DNA from: Mesorhizobium loti
GTDB taxonomy: Bacteria > Pseudomonadota > Alphaproteobacteria > Rhizobiales > Rhizobiaceae
Length of the DNA stretch: 64,000 nucleotides
Direction of reading: 5' to 3'
Assembly: GCF_003148495.1 (NCBI RefSeq)
Contig: NZ_QGGH01000004.1
Location: 434,001 to 498,000 of the forward strand
This document shows positions 61,951 to 64,000 of the stretch, piece after piece; position 1 is the stretch's first letter; every line of letters begins with the position of its first letter. The notes under the pieces were generated by a model. It was not told the DNA's origin and ran no database searches. It saw only the letters and a program-made list of their open reading frames with translations. Made by a program: the position numbers and the translations under genes.

Positions 61951-61967
61951 GTCGGCCGTGCCGACCT
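61949..61967. promoter_or_regulatory. Perfect 19-bp palindrome, candidate lux box of luxI
   Basis: AGGTCGGC, spacer CGT, GCCGACCT. Size and place (80 nt before the luxI ATG, directly past luxR) fit a LuxR-type operator. There is no T-tract after it, which argues against a terminator. A TTGCCT hexamer at 61975-61980 could be the -35; no good -10 follows, as in activator-dependent promoters. Confidence 0.65.
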
Positions 61968-62046
61968 GAAATCCTTGCCTACGCGATCACGCAATTTTCT
62001 CACCAAAGCACGGCCGTATCTTCCTCTGAACACAGGAGACGCCGGA

Positions 62047-62685
62047 ATGCTTTTTTCCCTTACAACCCAGGAATTGATGGAACGTCCCGACCTTTGGGAG
62101 GCCGTCCATCGGCTGCGCTACAAGATATTTGTCGAGGAGATGGGATGGGAGGATCTCAGGCGGCCCGACGGGCTCGAACGCGACCAGTTCGATCATGACG
62201 AGGCCATCCATCAGATCGTCATCAGAGGTGACGAAGTCGCGGGCTATCAAAGGATGTTGCCGACCACGCGGCCTCATCTGCTGACCGAGGTTTTGACCGA
62301 CCTTTCCGAAGGAATCCCGCCATCGGGTCCGAACATCTGGGAATTGACCCGCTATGCGGTGGCTCCCGGTTTTCGCGATGGCCGCCGCGGCGTTTCGACC
62401 GTCGGCACCGAATTGATCGCCGGCTTCGTCGAGTGGGGGCTGAAGCGCGGCGTCGACAAGGTGATCATCGAGTTCGAGCCGATGTGGGTACTGCGCGCTT
62501 TGCAGCTGCACTTCCTGGCGACCCCGCTGGGCTATCAGCGCACCTATGGCAACCAGCAGGTGGTCGCAACCCTGCTCACCTTCAACGAGCATACCCTCGA
62601 CGTGGTGCGGTCGCGCCGCAATCATTTTGCTCCCGTGCTGGCCAGGGGATATCCCGACATGCTCGGCCAAAGGCGAGCGTCATGA
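62047..62685 (+). CDS. luxI: LuxI-family acyl-homoserine lactone synthase
   Basis: 212-aa synthase that joins an acyl chain to S-adenosylmethionine and closes the lactone. All invariant LuxI residues are present: R24, F28, W34, D46, D49, R69, E99 and R102 (in WELTR). ATG 62047 is fixed by AGGAG 8 nt upstream. Its stop overlaps an ATG of the next gene (ATGA at 62682-62685), so the crotonase is probably cotranslated. The enzyme may use acyl-CoA instead of acyl-ACP, as is known for a LuxI subgroup in rhizobia; this cannot be shown from residues alone. Confidence 0.94.
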   Translation: MLFSLTTQELMERPDLWEAVHRLRYKIFVEEMGWEDLRRPDGLERDQFDHDEAIHQIVIRGDEVAGYQRMLPTTRPHLLTEVLTDLSEGIPPSGPNIWELTRYAVAPGFRDGRRGVSTVGTELIAGFVEWGLKRGVDKVIIEFEPMWVLRALQLHFLATPLGYQRTYGNQQVVATLLTFNEHTLDVVRSRRNHFAPVLARGYPDMLGQRRAS

Positions 62686-62699
62686 GGTCGGAGACAGTC

Positions 62700-63449
62700 A
62701 TGAGCGCACATCCACAACCCGAACTCCGCAATCACACGCTTGTCGTCACCGTGTCGTCGAATGACGGCCGGCCGGTGCTGGACAGGAGAGCCTATGAAAG
62801 CCTGGCAAAGACCTTCCATGAAGCCGCCGACAATGAGGAGGTGCGCGTCGTCGTGCTGCGCGGCCTGGCAGGCTGTTTCTGTCTCGGCGGCGATTTCTCC
62901 GAATTTCTCGACGCCACCAAGCACCAGAAACTGATCGCGGCCGTCACGGACCTGTTCCGCACGCTGGCCACATTTCCCAAGCCCATCCTTGCCTGCGTCG
63001 ACGGCGATGCCGTCGGCGTCGGCTGCACCATCCTGTTCCATTGCGACATGGTGATCGCGTCCAATGAAAGCACCTTCAGGGTGCCGTTCGTCGATTTCGG
63101 CCTGGTGCCGGATGCGGCGACCAGCATCCTGGCGCCGCAGAAGCTCGGCTATGCCGGCGCTTTCCGCTTCTTCTGCCTCGGCGACACGCTTCGTGCCGAG
63201 GACGCCAGGGCGCTCGGCCTTGTCGCCGAGATCGTGCCGGGCGGCAGCGTCGAGGAGGCGGCCCTCGGCCGGGCAAGGCAGCTTGTCAAGAAGCCGGTCG
63301 CTGCCTTGCTGCAGACGCGCGGCCTGCTGAAGGGAAACACCCAGGCGCTCTGCGACCGCATCGACCAGGAGATTTCGCTTTTCCAGCAGGCGCTGCAGGA
63401 CGACACCACGCTGCGCCGATTGCAGCGCATCGCCCGGCTGGCGGCCTGA
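62700..63449 (+). CDS. Crotonase-fold acyl-CoA isomerase-like protein linked to luxI
   Basis: 249-aa crotonase-family protein. The oxyanion-hole segments CFCLGGDFSEF and DGDAVGVGC are kept. The two hydratase glutamates are replaced by T110 and F130. An Asp, D138 in FGLVPDAATS, sits where PaaG and 3,5-2,4-dienoyl-CoA isomerase have their catalytic Asp. This points to double-bond isomerisation of acyl-CoA, not hydration. Start ATG 62700 has GGAG 6 nt upstream; ATG 62682 overlaps the luxI stop. The link to luxI suggests it shapes the acyl chain of the quorum signal. Confidence 0.85.
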   Translation: MSAHPQPELRNHTLVVTVSSNDGRPVLDRRAYESLAKTFHEAADNEEVRVVVLRGLAGCFCLGGDFSEFLDATKHQKLIAAVTDLFRTLATFPKPILACVDGDAVGVGCTILFHCDMVIASNESTFRVPFVDFGLVPDAATSILAPQKLGYAGAFRFFCLGDTLRAEDARALGLVAEIVPGGSVEEAALGRARQLVKKPVAALLQTRGLLKGNTQALCDRIDQEISLFQQALQDDTTLRRLQRIARLAA

Positions 63450-63478
63450 ACGGTCCGATCGAAAGGTGCCGATGAAGA

Positions 63479-63506
63479 GCGCCGCGCGGCCTTGGCTGCG
63501 CGGCGC
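63479..63506. other. GC-rich hairpin between crotonase and PPK2 genes
   Basis: GCGCCGCGC and GCGCGGCGC, 9-bp arms around a 10-nt loop. It lies between convergent stops and is a probable terminator, although it is followed by A residues on the plus strand. Confidence 0.5.
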
Positions 63507-63514
63507 AAAAAGCG

Positions 63515-64000
63515 TCAGTCCTGTTTTCCCAGGAAAGACGGCCCTTCGCCGATGATCTTCTTGTCCTCCTTGCCGATCACGTCGAGATCGCGCCCGTCGT
63601 AGGGCAGCGACAACAGGATGCGCCGCATGACCGCCAGCCGCGCGCGTCGCTTGTCATTGGCGCGCACGATGATCCATGGCGCGAACTCCTTGTGGGTGCG
63701 CTCGAACATGGTGTCGCGCACCTTGGTGTAATCGTCCCACTTGGTGATGCCGGCAACGTCGATCGGCGAGAACTTCCAGCTCTTCAGCGGGCTGTAGCGG
63801 CGGTCGTGAAAGCGCTCGAGCTGCGTTTCCTGGCCGATGTTCAGCCAGAACTTGAAGAAGTGGATGCCCTCGTTGGAAATCATCCGTTCGAAATGCGGCG
63901 TCTCCTCGAGAAACTGCTCGTGCTGTTGCGGCGTGCAGAAACCCATCACCGGCTCGACGCCGGCGCGGTTGTACCAGGATCGGTCGAAGGTGACGAATTC
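63515..64000 (-). CDS. ppk2: Polyphosphate kinase 2, C-terminal part
   Basis: The last 162 codons of a PPK2-family protein, which transfers phosphate between polyphosphate and nucleotides. The fragment has FDRSWYNRAGVEPVMGFC at the window edge, FFKFWLNIGQETQLERFHDR, and KWDDYTKVRDTMFERTH, all conserved in the family. The Walker A part lies outside the window. The frame is open through base 64000. It converges with the luxI-linked crotonase gene. Confidence 0.92.
   Translation of the reverse strand, partial: EFVTFDRSWYNRAGVEPVMGFCTPQQHEQFLEETPHFERMISNEGIHFFKFWLNIGQETQLERFHDRRYSPLKSWKFSPIDVAGITKWDDYTKVRDTMFERTHKEFAPWIIVRANDKRRARLAVMRRILLSLPYDGRDLDVIGKEDKKIIGEGPSFLGKQD

Noticed and set aside
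61949..61967. Reading the luxR-luxI palindrome as a rho-independent terminator
   Set aside because: It is not followed by a T-tract on either strand, and its size and place suit an operator better.

Overview
The window looks like chromosomal DNA of a Rhizobiales alphaproteobacterium, most probably Mesorhizobium. The grounds are a GC-rich sequence, an rpsT-dnaA-dnaN-recF block, class I lysyl-tRNA synthetase, a Caulobacter-type cpa/tad pilus locus, a PodJ-like polarity protein and dispersed palindromic intergenic repeats of the kind common in mesorhizobia. The genus call is from memory of these families, not from a search. No rRNA, tRNA, CRISPR array or prophage was seen.

Layout. 1-7.2 kb: the end of a D-2-hydroxyacid dehydrogenase, then a minus-strand replication block (rpsT, dnaA, dnaN, recF) followed by an E1-like (MoeB/ThiF) gene and a GNAT gene. 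7.3-11.4 kb: deoB-mutM-enoyl-CoA hydratase on the minus strand and a lone PhnD-like binding protein. 11.5-23.7 kb: a complete Flp/Tad pilus system (two TadE/G-like pseudopilins, a stand-alone CpaC-N-like protein, Flp pilin, cpaA-F, tadB, tadC, tadD). 23.8-26.5 kb: M17 aminopeptidase, MarR regulator, NlpC/P60 hydrolase. 26.6-27.8 kb: an IS110-family element that seems to sit inside a palindromic repeat, with a structured leader that could encode a bridge RNA. 27.9-32.3 kb: an agmatinase-like enzyme and the helicase and phosphoesterase of the ligase-associated repair set. 32.3-38.1 kb: a SoeABC-like molybdoenzyme with a divergent LysR gene. 38.2-43.7 kb: CadC-like TPR regulator, cupin, Hsp70-like protein, and a TIGR02186/TauE-SafE pair. 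43.9-47.9 kb: PodJ-like protein. 48.2-56.3 kb: a MerR regulator and the beta-oxidation genes it probably controls (two acyl-CoA dehydrogenases, thiolase, FadB-like protein, thioesterase). 56.4-61 kb: S24 repressor, SNase-like protein, LysK, TerB, solute-binding protein. 61.2-63.4 kb: a quorum-sensing cassette. The window ends inside a PPK2 gene.

The most interesting system is the quorum-sensing cassette: luxR, a perfect 19-bp palindrome, luxI and a translationally linked crotonase. The LuxR and LuxI proteins keep all signature residues. The crotonase has lost both hydratase glutamates but has an aspartate (D138) where PaaG and dienoyl-CoA isomerase have theirs. This suggests an acyl-CoA double-bond isomerase that tailors the signal's acyl chain, giving a three-component circuit. 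It matches, from memory, a circuit reported in Mesorhizobium japonicum that makes a doubly unsaturated C12 homoserine lactone; the specific isomerase mechanism is my inference.

Other points worth a second look are a perfect 14-bp-arm MerR operator inside a 20-bp promoter spacer, the IS110 element with its candidate guide RNA, repeat elements that supply the stop codons of two genes, and a 52-codon ORF coupled to the SoeA-like gene.
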